Shown here one piece after another: positions 29,616-36,631 of a stretch of DNA of 55,207 bases. Under the pieces are notes generated by a model. It saw only the letters and a program-made list of their open reading frames with translations. It was not told the origin of the DNA and ran no database searches. Where the stretch lies: NCBI GenBank assembly GCA_937949945.1, contig CALFEQ010000048.1, positions 1 to 55,207 of the forward strand. The letters are read 5' to 3'. The translations under genes and the position numbers were made by a program. Source of the DNA: an uncultured Myxococcales bacterium. GTDB taxonomy: Bacteria > Myxococcota_A > Polyangia > Polyangiales > Polyangiaceae. How positions within the stretch are numbered: position 1 is the first letter of the stretch; each line of letters starts with the position of its first letter.

Positions 29616-30322
29616 TGCTGAATCCCGAACGTGAGAGGTTGCTGCATCGGTATCATCACCTTCGTGACGTACCGGAAGGGCGGGCTGTTCCGCACCGGCT
29701 TCAGCTCGAGCTCGATCCGCACCTCGAGCGGCAGGCGGTTCTGCTGGCCGGTGAGCGTCGTCGAGTCCCAGCTCTCGAGCCACTGGCCCGTGAGCGGATC
29801 GAGGTAGCGGAGGTCGAAGCGCTCGACGTCTTCGGCGAGCACGTTCACCACACCGCCGCGCTTGAAGTCGTAGTCGATCGGCGCCTGCTCGCGGCGGACG
29901 AGGTCCATCTTGCCGTCGACCTCGGGGTCCGGGACGACGAAGTAGCCGATCTCCGCCTGATCCGACTCCTTCGCCTCCTTGACGATCCGGCGATGCGCGA
30001 ACGACGTGAAATCGAGGCGGTCGAACTGCGAGCTGTTCTCGCCGACGAACCCGGTGGTCCTCGTGACGAGCGCCGGGTTGAGCGGCTGATGCATGGAGAG
30101 GAACGCGCTCTGGAGCTCGCGTGCGATCCGCTCCACGGCGTCGCGCCCCTGTCGCGCGCGATCCGCCCGGAGCGCCTCCCCTCGGCGGCCGCGCGACATC
30201 GAGTCGAACGCGCCGTAGATGAGGAGGGAGATCATCGCCATGACGCCGAGCGAGACCATCGTCTCGAGCAGCGTCATGCCGCGCGTCCGGCCAGGGACCC
30301 GGAGGAGCCATGACGATCTCAC
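29612..30322 (-). CDS. gspJ: Type II secretion system minor pseudopilin GspJ
   Basis: The 236-residue protein starts at GTG 30322, overlapping the gspI stop (GTGA). The prepilin signal VPGRTRG is cleaved before Met16; MTLLETMVSLGVMAMISLL gives the hydrophobic helix with Glu at +5. A beta-rich globular domain follows (IGYFVVPDPEVDGKMDL, PLEVRIELELKP). GspJ joins GspI and GspK at the pseudopilus tip. Longer starts would lie inside gspI and add no family similarity. Confidence 0.9.
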   Translation of the reverse strand: MRSSWLLRVPGRTRGMTLLETMVSLGVMAMISLLIYGAFDSMSRGRRGEALRADRARQGRDAVERIARELQSAFLSMHQPLNPALVTRTTGFVGENSSQFDRLDFTSFAHRRIVKEAKESDQAEIGYFVVPDPEVDGKMDLVRREQAPIDYDFKRGGVVNVLAEDVERFDLRYLDPLTGQWLESWDSTTLTGQQNRLPLEVRIELELKPVRNSPPFRYVTKVMIPMQQPLTFGIQQ

Positions 30323-31146
30323 AGCCCACCTCCCAGTCGCGATCCCGAGCCGGAGCCGGGGCCGAAGCCCGTCCCCGTACCGGTGCCCGTGCTCGTCCCC
30401 GTGCCCGTGCCGGTCGTCGGCGAGAAGTCCATGACGCCGCCGTCGGCCATCAGCGCGTTGCCGGCGAAGCCGCCGCGCTGCGGATTGGTCACGAACTGCG
30501 TGAGGGGGAGCTCGCGCTCGTTCGGCCCCTCCTTCCACTTCACCGTGACGCTGACGCGGCGAATGCTCGCCTCGTACATCGGCTTGATCGACGGGTAGAG
30601 CATCCCCATGACCATCGAGAGCAAGCCCTCGGCCCCGGCGTTGCCGCCGAACTGGGTCATGAGCTGCGTGCCGAGGTCCTGGATGCCGGCGTCGACGTTC
30701 AGGTCGAGACCGGGTCCGCCCGCGACGTTGTTCGGCCCGAGCATCGAGGTGTTCGCGCCGATGAGCGCGCCGCCGTCACCGAGCGAGTTGCCGGTGTTCA
30801 TGTTCGGCAGCTCGATCCGTTCGACCTTGACGTCGCAACGGAACCCCTCCGGGGTGGCGCCCTCGCAGCACTCGACGTCGGTCTCGATCTGATCGGTCTC
30901 CTGGTAGCCGAGCTTGAGGAGCTGCTCCTCCGTCTCGGTCATCTTGCAGCGCGCGAGATGCACGGCCATCCCCATGTTGGCCGCGCTCCGGTTCGATGCC
31001 GCCAGGCCGCCCTGCGCCGAGAGGATGACCGTCAGGGTCAGGCCGAGGATCGCCACCGCGACCATGACCTCGAGGAGAGAGAAGCCGCGCCGTGCGGTTC
31101 GCCGCTGCTCCGTTCGCATCGCCTGCGCCCTCTCTCTCGCGAACAT
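30319..31146 (-). CDS. gspI: Type II secretion system minor pseudopilin GspI
   Basis: 275 residues, longer than the usual ~125. Prepilin signal RRTARRG, then FSLLEVMVAVAILGLTLTV with Glu at +5. The start is ATG 31146, overlapping the gspH stop (ATGA). A paired-cysteine segment (DVECCEG) lies in the globular part. The length comes from a central Gly/Asn-rich insertion (about 120-200) and a C-terminal Thr-Gly repeat tail (TGTGTGTSTGTGTGTGFG). The helix and operon position fix the identity; the extensions are unusual. Confidence 0.88.
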   Translation of the reverse strand: MFARERAQAMRTEQRRTARRGFSLLEVMVAVAILGLTLTVILSAQGGLAASNRSAANMGMAVHLARCKMTETEEQLLKLGYQETDQIETDVECCEGATPEGFRCDVKVERIELPNMNTGNSLGDGGALIGANTSMLGPNNVAGGPGLDLNVDAGIQDLGTQLMTQFGGNAGAEGLLSMVMGMLYPSIKPMYEASIRRVSVTVKWKEGPNERELPLTQFVTNPQRGGFAGNALMADGGVMDFSPTTGTGTGTSTGTGTGTGFGPGSGSGSRLGGGL

Positions 31147-31976
31147 CAGAAGGCCCTCGGGTCTTCGCGCTCGGACGCCTCTCGGTCGTCCGTCGGCATG
31201 ACGAGGTCGTGGGCCCCGTCCTTGATCGTGACCTTCCCGGTGAGCGGCGACACGAGGAGCGTGACGACGCCCGACTCGTCGTCGCCATCGCCCGCCTTGA
31301 GCTGGATGGCGGCGCGCTCCGTCTGCCCGCCCGGCCAGAAGTAGAGATACGCGCGCCCCTCCCTCCGCGGCTCGTCGTCGTGCGCCGTCTGCACCTGACG
31401 GAAGCGGATGCCGCGATCGAGCGGCTTGTGGCCCTTCCCGGGCTCCGAGACGGCGACCCCCATCGCGTCGATCTCGGTGAAGTTCGTCCGCGGAGCCTGC
31501 GGGCCCTTCAAGATCCGGCTCGACTCCTCCAGCGCCGCCTGCTCGGCCTCCGTGGCCGCCGCCGCTCCGCCCGTCATGTCCTTGGACTGGACGAGGTGCG
31601 GCTGGTTGCCTTCCTCGAGCCAGATCGCGTTGTCGGTGAAGTCCATGACGAGGCGCACCGTCTTCGACGTCGACGTCGCCCTCGAGTACGCCACGCGGAT
31701 CGCTCCGGCGATCATCGTCGAGGAATGCCGCAGGCGGGCCGAGCCGAGCTGTCCCGACCCGACCATCACCGAGCCGAGGATGAGCGCGACGAGCGCCAGC
31801 ACGATGAGCACCTCGATGAGGGTCATCGCGCGCGAAGCAGCGCGCCGAGCCGCACCACGCCTCGGCGCGCTGCTTCGCGCGCAGGCTCCGGGCTCCGGGC
31901 GGAAGGCCCCAGGGAGAAGAGAGCGGCCCCACGGCTCCTCTGCGGGGTACGGACGAGTGAGGAGCGAGGACTGCAT
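31146..31976 (-). CDS. gspH: Type II secretion system pseudopilin GspH, extended leader
   Basis: 276 residues from ATG 31976. Hydrophobic pilin helix MTLIEVLIVLALVALILGS at 51-69 with Glu at +5. Residue -1 is Ala50 instead of the usual Gly, which prepilin peptidase tolerates less often. The 50-residue leader is built from heptamer-repeat sequence (FRPEPGA) and both arms of a perfect 22-bp inverted repeat. The only other in-frame ATG is the first codon of the mature helix (31826), which would leave no leader. Globular part: VRLVMDFTDNAIWLEEG, AYLYFWPGGQTERAAI. Ends overlapping gspI. Confidence 0.83.
   Translation of the reverse strand: MQSSLLTRPYPAEEPWGRSLLPGAFRPEPGACARSSAPRRGAARRAASRAMTLIEVLIVLALVALILGSVMVGSGQLGSARLRHSSTMIAGAIRVAYSRATSTSKTVRLVMDFTDNAIWLEEGNQPHLVQSKDMTGGAAAATEAEQAALEESSRILKGPQAPRTNFTEIDAMGVAVSEPGKGHKPLDRGIRFRQVQTAHDDEPRREGRAYLYFWPGGQTERAAIQLKAGDGDDESGVVTLLVSPLTGKVTIKDGAHDLVMPTDDREASEREDPRAF
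31828..31882. repeat. Perfect 22-bp inverted repeat in the gspH leader
   Basis: Arm 31828-31849 and arm 31861-31882 are exact reverse complements around an 11-nt loop (CCGCACCACGC). Arms begin GCGCGCGAAGCAGCG. In the transcript this forms a very stable hairpin about 95 nt after the gspH start codon and directly before the codons of the mature pilin helix. It abuts the heptamer array at 31882-31900. Confidence 0.95.
31882..31900. repeat. Heptamer array, family A, inside the gspH leader
   Basis: CAGGCTC, CGGGCTC, CGGGC on the plus strand (2.7 units); on the coding strand it is GGAG-rich and is read in frame as Pro-Glu-Pro-Gly-Ala. It is the start-side partner of 32053-32080, separated by 152 nt. 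Confidence 0.85.
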
Positions 31977-32052
31977 GGCGGGCTTCTCTTCTTCTCTCTT
32001 CCTTCTCTTGTTCTTGCCTTCGCAAAAGTCTGGAGCGGACGGTATCGCCCCT

Positions 32053-32080
32053 CTGGAGCCTGGAGCCTGGAGCCTGGAGC
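32053..32080. repeat. Heptamer array, family A, after the gspG stop
   Basis: Four perfect CTGGAGC units on the plus strand, CUCC-rich on the coding strand, starting 10 nt after the gspG stop codon. Pairs with 31882-31900. Confidence 0.92.
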
Positions 32081-32090
32081 CTGAAGAGGC

Positions 32091-32519
32091 TCAGTTCCCC
32101 GCCACCGGCGTGTCGGGGATGCGAATGTCGTCGGCCGTCCCCTCCTTCTTGTCGGGCCCGAAGCTGATGACGTAGGTCTCGTCGTCCTCGCAGCGGATGG
32201 CGTAGGGCGTGTCCCACGGGTCCGTGATCTTCGACGCCGCGCTGATCTCCTTCTCCGCCCGGAGCTGCTCGACCGTCGGGCACTGGCCGGGGTGATCGAC
32301 GCGGTACTTCTCGGCGATCGGGTGGATCGTGCGTGCGTCGATCTTCGCCTGGTTCTTCTGCGACTCGGCGTACTTCGGGATCGCGACGACGGCGACGCCA
32401 CCCGCGATGAGACCGACGATGGCGAGCACGATGAGGATCTCGATCAGCGTGACGCCGCGGGAGAGGGCCGCAGAGACACGGCGAACACGGCGGAAGGAGG
32501 AAGAGGCCCTAGTTTTCAT
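32091..32519 (-). CDS. gspG: Type II secretion system major pseudopilin GspG
   Basis: The 142-residue protein forms the pseudopilus shaft. Prepilin signal ending SAALSRG, then VTLIEILIVLAIVGLIAGG with Glu at +5; the C-terminal domain has ITDPWDTPY and a calcium-site-like loop (GPDKKEGTADDI). The start at ATG 32519 is supported by AAAGGAGA 9-16 nt upstream; an ATG eight codons earlier lies within that site's own leader and is less likely. It follows the GspG-like protein at 32605 by 85 nt, a gap without heptamer repeats. Confidence 0.95.
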   Translation of the reverse strand: MKTRASSSFRRVRRVSAALSRGVTLIEILIVLAIVGLIAGGVAVVAIPKYAESQKNQAKIDARTIHPIAEKYRVDHPGQCPTVEQLRAEKEISAASKITDPWDTPYAIRCEDDETYVISFGPDKKEGTADDIRIPDTPVAGN

Positions 32520-32604
32520 CTGACTGGTCTCCTTTGATGGCACGCATCCTACTCATCCCTCGCTCTTCAACACCCCGGATTCGACCTTCCATCCACGGAC
32601 CGGG

Positions 32605-33012
32605 TCATTCGACGCGGTCGAGCCCCCCTGGTAGGCCATCCGGCCCGTCGCTCGAGATCTCGAAGCCCTTCGGATCGCGGCGACCTGGACAAGTGAGTCG
32701 CAGCGGGCGACCCCAGGCGTCCACGGGGATGTCGCGGACGTAGCCGCCTGCGACGAGCTCGCCAAGCTCCTTCGGGCACGCGCCGGAGTGATCGGCGCGG
32801 TACGCAGAGACGGCCCGGTACATCGTCGTGATCGACGCCCGCGTCGCGCGGATGGCGGCCGACCTCTCCTCCCGGTTCCGAATCCAGACGACGACGACGA
32901 CCGCGAGCACCACCCCCGCGACGATGCGCAGTCGCGCTCGACCGATGACGCCGAACAGCCCGCGCCGCCGCTCCCAGGGAAAGAAGACCTTGGAGGTGTG
33001 CTTGCGTTTCAT
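32605..33012 (-). CDS. GspG-like protein without a prepilin signal
   Basis: The 135-residue protein starts at ATG 33012. It has a basic N-terminus, one hydrophobic segment (LRIVAGVVLAVVVVVWI) and a C-terminal half laid out like the GspG globular domain: YRADHSGACPKELGELVAGG, PVDAWGRPLRLTCPG, FEISSDGPDG. The segment before the helix lacks the G-x4-E prepilin motif, so it should remain a membrane protein and not polymerise. The GGAG six nt before the start codon is the last unit of a family A array. Sandwiched between gspF and gspG, it may modulate pseudopilus assembly; that is inference. Confidence 0.8.
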   Translation of the reverse strand: MKRKHTSKVFFPWERRRGLFGVIGRARLRIVAGVVLAVVVVVWIRNREERSAAIRATRASITTMYRAVSAYRADHSGACPKELGELVAGGYVRDIPVDAWGRPLRLTCPGRRDPKGFEISSDGPDGLPGGLDRVE

Positions 33013-33014
33013 CT

Positions 33015-33046
33015 CAGGCTCCAGGCTCCAGGCTCCAGGCTCCAGG
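33015..33046. repeat. Heptamer array, family A, at the start of the GspG-like gene
   Basis: 4.6 perfect CAGGCTC units on the plus strand. On the coding strand the array ends GGAGCCTGAG directly before ATG 33012, so it supplies the ribosome binding site. Partner of 33194-33221 across 147 nt. Confidence 0.95.
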
Positions 33047-33170
33047 AGTCGAACCCCAGGCTGCGCCCTCCGAACGCGGGGCGGACACACGGAATCCTCG
33101 CAAGCTCTCCCGCCTGCTCCTCGCTCGCGTTCGCCCGGTTCGGTTCATCGGTGTCCCTCTTCTCGAACGC

Positions 33171-33184
33171 CCGAGGCCCGAGGC
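33171..33184. repeat. Two-unit family C array
   Basis: Two copies of CCGAGGC lie next to the family A array after gspF, showing that families A and C occur in the same gap. Confidence 0.6.
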
Positions 33185-33193
33185 CCCTTCTAC

Positions 33194-33221
33194 CTGGAGC
33201 CTGGAGACTGGAGCCTGGAGC
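33194..33221. repeat. Heptamer array, family A, after the gspF stop
   Basis: CTGGAGC, CTGGAGA, CTGGAGC, CTGGAGC on the plus strand. On the coding strand gspF ends CAATGA and continues GGCTCCAGGCTCC with no spacer. Stop-side partner of 33015-33046. Confidence 0.95.
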
Positions 33222-33222
33222 C

Positions 33223-34608
33223 TCATTGCACGAAGTCATTCATCTGAATCAGCGGCATCAGAATCGAGAACGCGATGAACCCGACGCCGCCGCCCATGAA
33301 CACGATGATGAGAGGCTCGAGCAAGCTCGTCATCGCCTGGACGCGCGTGTCGACCTGGGCGTCGTACGCTCGTGACACGTTCTCGAGCATGGCCTCGAGC
33401 TGACCGGACCGCTCGCCGACCGCGATCATGTGGACGACGATCGGCGGGAACTGCTTGCTCCGCTTGAGCGGCACCGAAATCGACTCGCCCTCCCGGATCT
33501 GCCCCGCGGCGTCCTCGACGATCTTCGAGAGCAGCGCGTTGTCGAGGACGTGACGGACGATGTCCATCGCCTTGAGGAGCGGTACGCCGCTCTTGAGGAG
33601 CGTCGCGAGCGTGCGCGAGAAGCGCGAGACCGCGAGCATGCGGAAGACGGGGCCGAAGAGCGGAAGCTTCAGCTTCATCCCGTCCTTCCAAATCTGCCCC
33701 GCCGGCGTCGCGAGCCACTTGAGGAGGCGCGCGATGACGAGACCGACGACGACGCCCACGCCGACGCCGAGCAGATACGCGAGCTTCGACGCGACGACGA
33801 AGAGCGAGAGGAGCATCGTGCACGCGTCGATGATCGCCGCCGCCGTCCACGCCGTCTTCTTCGCCCCCGGCGCGAGCGCCTTCCGCGTGAAGACGAGGGT
33901 GCTCAGCGCCAGCACGAAGCCGACCATCTGGTTCGACGAGAGCGAGCTCGACACGAAGATGAGGAGCGACGTGTACCAGGGCAGCGCGCGGTCGAGCGTG
34001 GCGTAGATGTTCGTCACCTTCGGGACGACGACGATCATCATCGTCGTCATGAGGCCGGTCCCGAGGAGCAGCATGAGGACCGGATAGGCGAGCGCGCCGC
34101 CGATCTTGCTCTTGAGGTGCGCCTGCTTCTCCAGGTAGTCGGCGAGGCGCTCGAGGACCGTCTCGAGCGTACCGGAGGCCTCACCGGCCGCGACCATGTT
34201 CACGTAGATGGACTCGAAGATGTGCGGGTGCGCCTCGAGCGCCTTCGCCAGGCTCGAGCCTTCGTTGAGGCGGTCGCGGACGAGCGCCAACGTCTTCGCG
34301 AGCTCCTCCTTCTCGACCTGCTCGATGAGGGCCGAGACGGCCTCGACGAGCGGGATGCCGGCGCCGACCAGGGTCGCGAGCTGACGCGTCAGCATCGCGA
34401 CGTCGCTGACGGACACGCGGTTGAAGAACGCGCCGAAGTTGATCGACCGCCCGCGCTTCTTCCCGCGCTTCTCTTCGGTCGCCTCCGTGAGGAGGATCCC
34501 TTCGCGCTTGAGCGCGGCGCGCAGGGCCTTCTGGTTGTCCGCGTCGCGGACACCGGTCACCTTCTTGCCGGTGGCGATGGAGAGACCGGTGTAGACCCAG
34601 ACGGCCAT
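33223..34608 (-). CDS. gspF: Type II secretion system inner-membrane protein GspF
   Basis: The 461-residue polytopic platform protein, longer than the usual ~400. First cytoplasmic helical domain at about 65-170 (LTRQLATLVGAGIPLVEAVSAL, written here as LTRQLATLVGAGIPL), first membrane region from 171 (YPVLMLLLGTGLMTTMMIVV), second cytoplasmic domain from about 325 (SRFSRTLATLLKSGVPLLKA, MIAVGERSGQLEAML), last membrane helix near 437-455. Between LPWYTS (209) and LPLFGP (315) there are about 107 residues where about 60 are usual, with extra hydrophobic stretches. Starts 3 nt after gspE; its stop merges with a heptamer array. Confidence 0.95.
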   Translation of the reverse strand: MAVWVYTGLSIATGKKVTGVRDADNQKALRAALKREGILLTEATEEKRGKKRGRSINFGAFFNRVSVSDVAMLTRQLATLVGAGIPLVEAVSALIEQVEKEELAKTLALVRDRLNEGSSLAKALEAHPHIFESIYVNMVAAGEASGTLETVLERLADYLEKQAHLKSKIGGALAYPVLMLLLGTGLMTTMMIVVVPKVTNIYATLDRALPWYTSLLIFVSSSLSSNQMVGFVLALSTLVFTRKALAPGAKKTAWTAAAIIDACTMLLSLFVVASKLAYLLGVGVGVVVGLVIARLLKWLATPAGQIWKDGMKLKLPLFGPVFRMLAVSRFSRTLATLLKSGVPLLKAMDIVRHVLDNALLSKIVEDAAGQIREGESISVPLKRSKQFPPIVVHMIAVGERSGQLEAMLENVSRAYDAQVDTRVQAMTSLLEPLIIVFMGGGVGFIAFSILMPLIQMNDFVQ

Positions 34609-34611
34609 GGC

Positions 34612-36429
34612 TCACACCCTCACGTTCCGAACGCTGGTGGGCGGCGGCTCCGCCGCTTCGGCGTCCTCCTGCGTGGCGACGAGGATCTCCTCGACGCTGG
34701 TGATGCCCGAGAGCACCTTGCGCGCGCCGTCGTCGCGCAGGCTGTCCATGCCCTGCTCCATGGCGGCGCGCTTGATCGTCTGAGCGTCCGCGCCCTTGAG
34801 GACGAGCGGACCGACGATGTCGTCCATCAAGAGCAGCTCGTAGATGCCGCGGCGGCCCGAGAACCCCGTGTGCGCGCACTTGTCGCAGCCCTTCGGGCGG
34901 TAGAACGTGAGGCGGACGTCCGAGATGTTCTCCAGCGGATCCTCCGCCGTGACGCTGCGCGGGTAGTAGCGCGAGCTCGGGTTCGTCTTCCGCTTGCGCC
35001 GCCACGCCGCGCGCTCCGGCGTGATGCCGAGCTCCTCGAGGTCGGTCGGCGACGCCTCGTACGGCTCCTTGCAGTGCGGGCAGAGGACGCGCACGAGACG
35101 CTGGGCGAGGACGCCGATGACCGACGAGCGCAAGAGGAACGGCTCGACGCCCATGTCGATCATACGCGTGAAGGCGCCGGCGGCGTCGTTCGTGTGGATC
35201 GTCGACAGCACGAGGTGGCCCGTGAGCGACGCGTTGATCGCGATCTCGACCGTCTCCTTGTCACGGATCTCGCCGACCATGACGACGTCGGGGTCCTGAC
35301 GAAGGAAGGCGCGGAGCGCGCTCGCGAACGTGAGCCCGATCTTCGGGTTGACGTGGACCTGGTGGATCTGCGGGAGCTCGTACTCGACCGGGTCCTCGGC
35401 CGTGAGGATGTTGATGTTCGGCTGGTTGATCCGGTTGAGGCACGCGTAGAGCGTGGTCGTCTTACCGGAGCCCGTCGGGCCCGTGACGAGGATGATGCCG
35501 TCGGGCCGATGGATGAGGTGATCCATCAGCGCGTAGTCGCGCGGGCTGAAGCCGAGGTCGGGCAAGTCGAGCAAGACGCTCGACTTGTTGAGCAGACGCA
35601 TGACGATCCGCTCGTAGCCGCGGCTCGTCGGGATCGTGCTCACGCGGATGTCGAAGCTCTTGCCCGCCATCTTCTTCGTGATGCGTCCGTCCTGGGGCAG
35701 GCGCTTCTCCGCGATGTTGAGCGCGCTCTCGATCTTGATGCGGCTGATGATGCTGTTCATGAACGCCTTCGGCGCTCGCCGCGCGATGTAGAGCTCGCCG
35801 TCGATGCGGTAGCGGACGACGACCTCCTTCTCCTCCGGCTCGATGTGGATGTCGCTCGCGCGCTCCTTCATCGCCTGGAGGAAGAGCGAGTTGACCCAGC
35901 GGATGACCGGCGCCTCGTCGTCGGAGTCGAGGATGTCGCCGGCACCGTCGTCTTCGCCGATGTCCGCCTCGTCGCTCTCGAGCTCGCTGCCGCCGGCCTC
36001 GCGCTCGTAGACGCGGTTGATGGCCTCCTCGATGCGCTCGCGAGGAGCGACGCTCGCCTCCACGGGCTTTCCGAAGAGCACGCGGATCTCGTCGAGCGCG
36101 ACCGTATCGAACGGATCGCCGATGAGGACGAAGACGGAGAAGTCGTCCTCGGCCGTGACGAGCACCTTGTGCTGGCGCGCGAAGGCGATCGGCACGCGCG
36201 TCGCCAGCGCCGTCGGGATCCGGTCCGGATCCGGCTGATCGACGTACGGCAGCTCCGACTCCTCGGCGAGCGCCCGCGCGATCGACGCCTCGTCGAGGAC
36301 GTTGCCGTTCACGAGGAGGTCGATCAGATCGATCCCCTTCTCGCGCTGCACGGCGTAGAGCGCCTCGAGACGCTCGAGAGGCACTCCCGTGCGCCGGTGG
36401 AGGATCTCGCCGAGGAAGCGCTGTTCCAT
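34612..36429 (-). CDS. gspE: Type II secretion system ATPase GspE
   Basis: The 605-residue hexameric ATPase that drives pseudopilus assembly. N-terminal MshEN-like domain (1-135: LGEILHRRTGVP, VNGNVLDEASIARALAEE), an acidic linker, then the secretion ATPase domain: RASDIHIEP at 190, Walker A GPTGSGKT at 317-324, Asp box/Walker B LRQDPDVVMVGEIRD at 376-390, HTND. A four-cysteine zinc finger (CPHC 450-453, CDKC 515-518) contains an insert of about 25-30 residues. The start at ATG 36429 is preceded by GGAG from a family A array 11 nt upstream. Confidence 0.96.
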   Translation of the reverse strand: MEQRFLGEILHRRTGVPLERLEALYAVQREKGIDLIDLLVNGNVLDEASIARALAEESELPYVDQPDPDRIPTALATRVPIAFARQHKVLVTAEDDFSVFVLIGDPFDTVALDEIRVLFGKPVEASVAPRERIEEAINRVYEREAGGSELESDEADIGEDDGAGDILDSDDEAPVIRWVNSLFLQAMKERASDIHIEPEEKEVVVRYRIDGELYIARRAPKAFMNSIISRIKIESALNIAEKRLPQDGRITKKMAGKSFDIRVSTIPTSRGYERIVMRLLNKSSVLLDLPDLGFSPRDYALMDHLIHRPDGIILVTGPTGSGKTTTLYACLNRINQPNINILTAEDPVEYELPQIHQVHVNPKIGLTFASALRAFLRQDPDVVMVGEIRDKETVEIAINASLTGHLVLSTIHTNDAAGAFTRMIDMGVEPFLLRSSVIGVLAQRLVRVLCPHCKEPYEASPTDLEELGITPERAAWRRKRKTNPSSRYYPRSVTAEDPLENISDVRLTFYRPKGCDKCAHTGFSGRRGIYELLLMDDIVGPLVLKGADAQTIKRAAMEQGMDSLRDDGARKVLSGITSVEEILVATQEDAEAAEPPPTSVRNVRV

Positions 36430-36437
36430 CAGTAGGT

Positions 36438-36465
36438 AGGCTCCAGGCTCCAGGCTCCAGGCTCC
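36438..36465. repeat. Heptamer array, family A, before gspE
   Basis: Four perfect AGGCTCC units on the plus strand, ending 8 bp before the gspE start; GGAG-rich on the coding strand. Partner of 36605-36625 across 139 nt. Confidence 0.95.
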
Positions 36466-36604
36466 AGACGAATGCGCGTAGTGCCGATTTGCTGGGCTCG
36501 CATCTCTACTGTCCTCATCTCTTCACTCTCGCCCCGACTGTTCGTCTGTCTCCACGTCTACGCCGTCTAGTCTGCCTCCGTGACTCCAGCTCGGAGCCCC
36601 ATGA

Positions 36605-36625
36605 CTGGAGCCCGGAGCCTGGAGC
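36605..36625. repeat. Heptamer array, family A, after gspD
   Basis: CTGGAGC, CCGGAGC, CTGGAGC on the plus strand; on the coding strand it begins 6 nt after the gspD TAG (TAGGAGGAGGCTCC). The gap beyond it contains further CTCC-rich fragments (around 36545-36600). Confidence 0.9.
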
Positions 36626-36631
36626 CTCCTC

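Noticed and set aside
25932..29621. A 1229-codon open frame on the plus strand
   Set aside because: Antisense to gspM, gspL and gspK, whose products have clear family motifs; composition is typical of a shadow frame.
33030..33065. GGGTTCGACTCC on the minus strand, resembling a tRNA T-loop
   Set aside because: No five-bp T stem, acceptor stem or anticodon arm can be drawn around it; it lies between two heptamer arrays.
32605..33090. A longer start for the GspG-like protein at 33090
   Set aside because: The extra 26 residues are translated heptamer repeat; ATG 33012 has GGAG at a good distance and gives a sensible N-terminus.
33430..36435. A 1001-codon open frame on the plus strand
   Set aside because: It is antisense to gspF and gspE, Arg/Asp/Glu-rich as expected for shadow frames in high-GC DNA, and shows no domain.
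24793..36625. Heptamer arrays as a CRISPR-like or conventional minisatellite locus
   Set aside because: Units are 7 bp, arrays have no unique spacers, and they occur as opposed pairs at many gaps; no cas genes are present.
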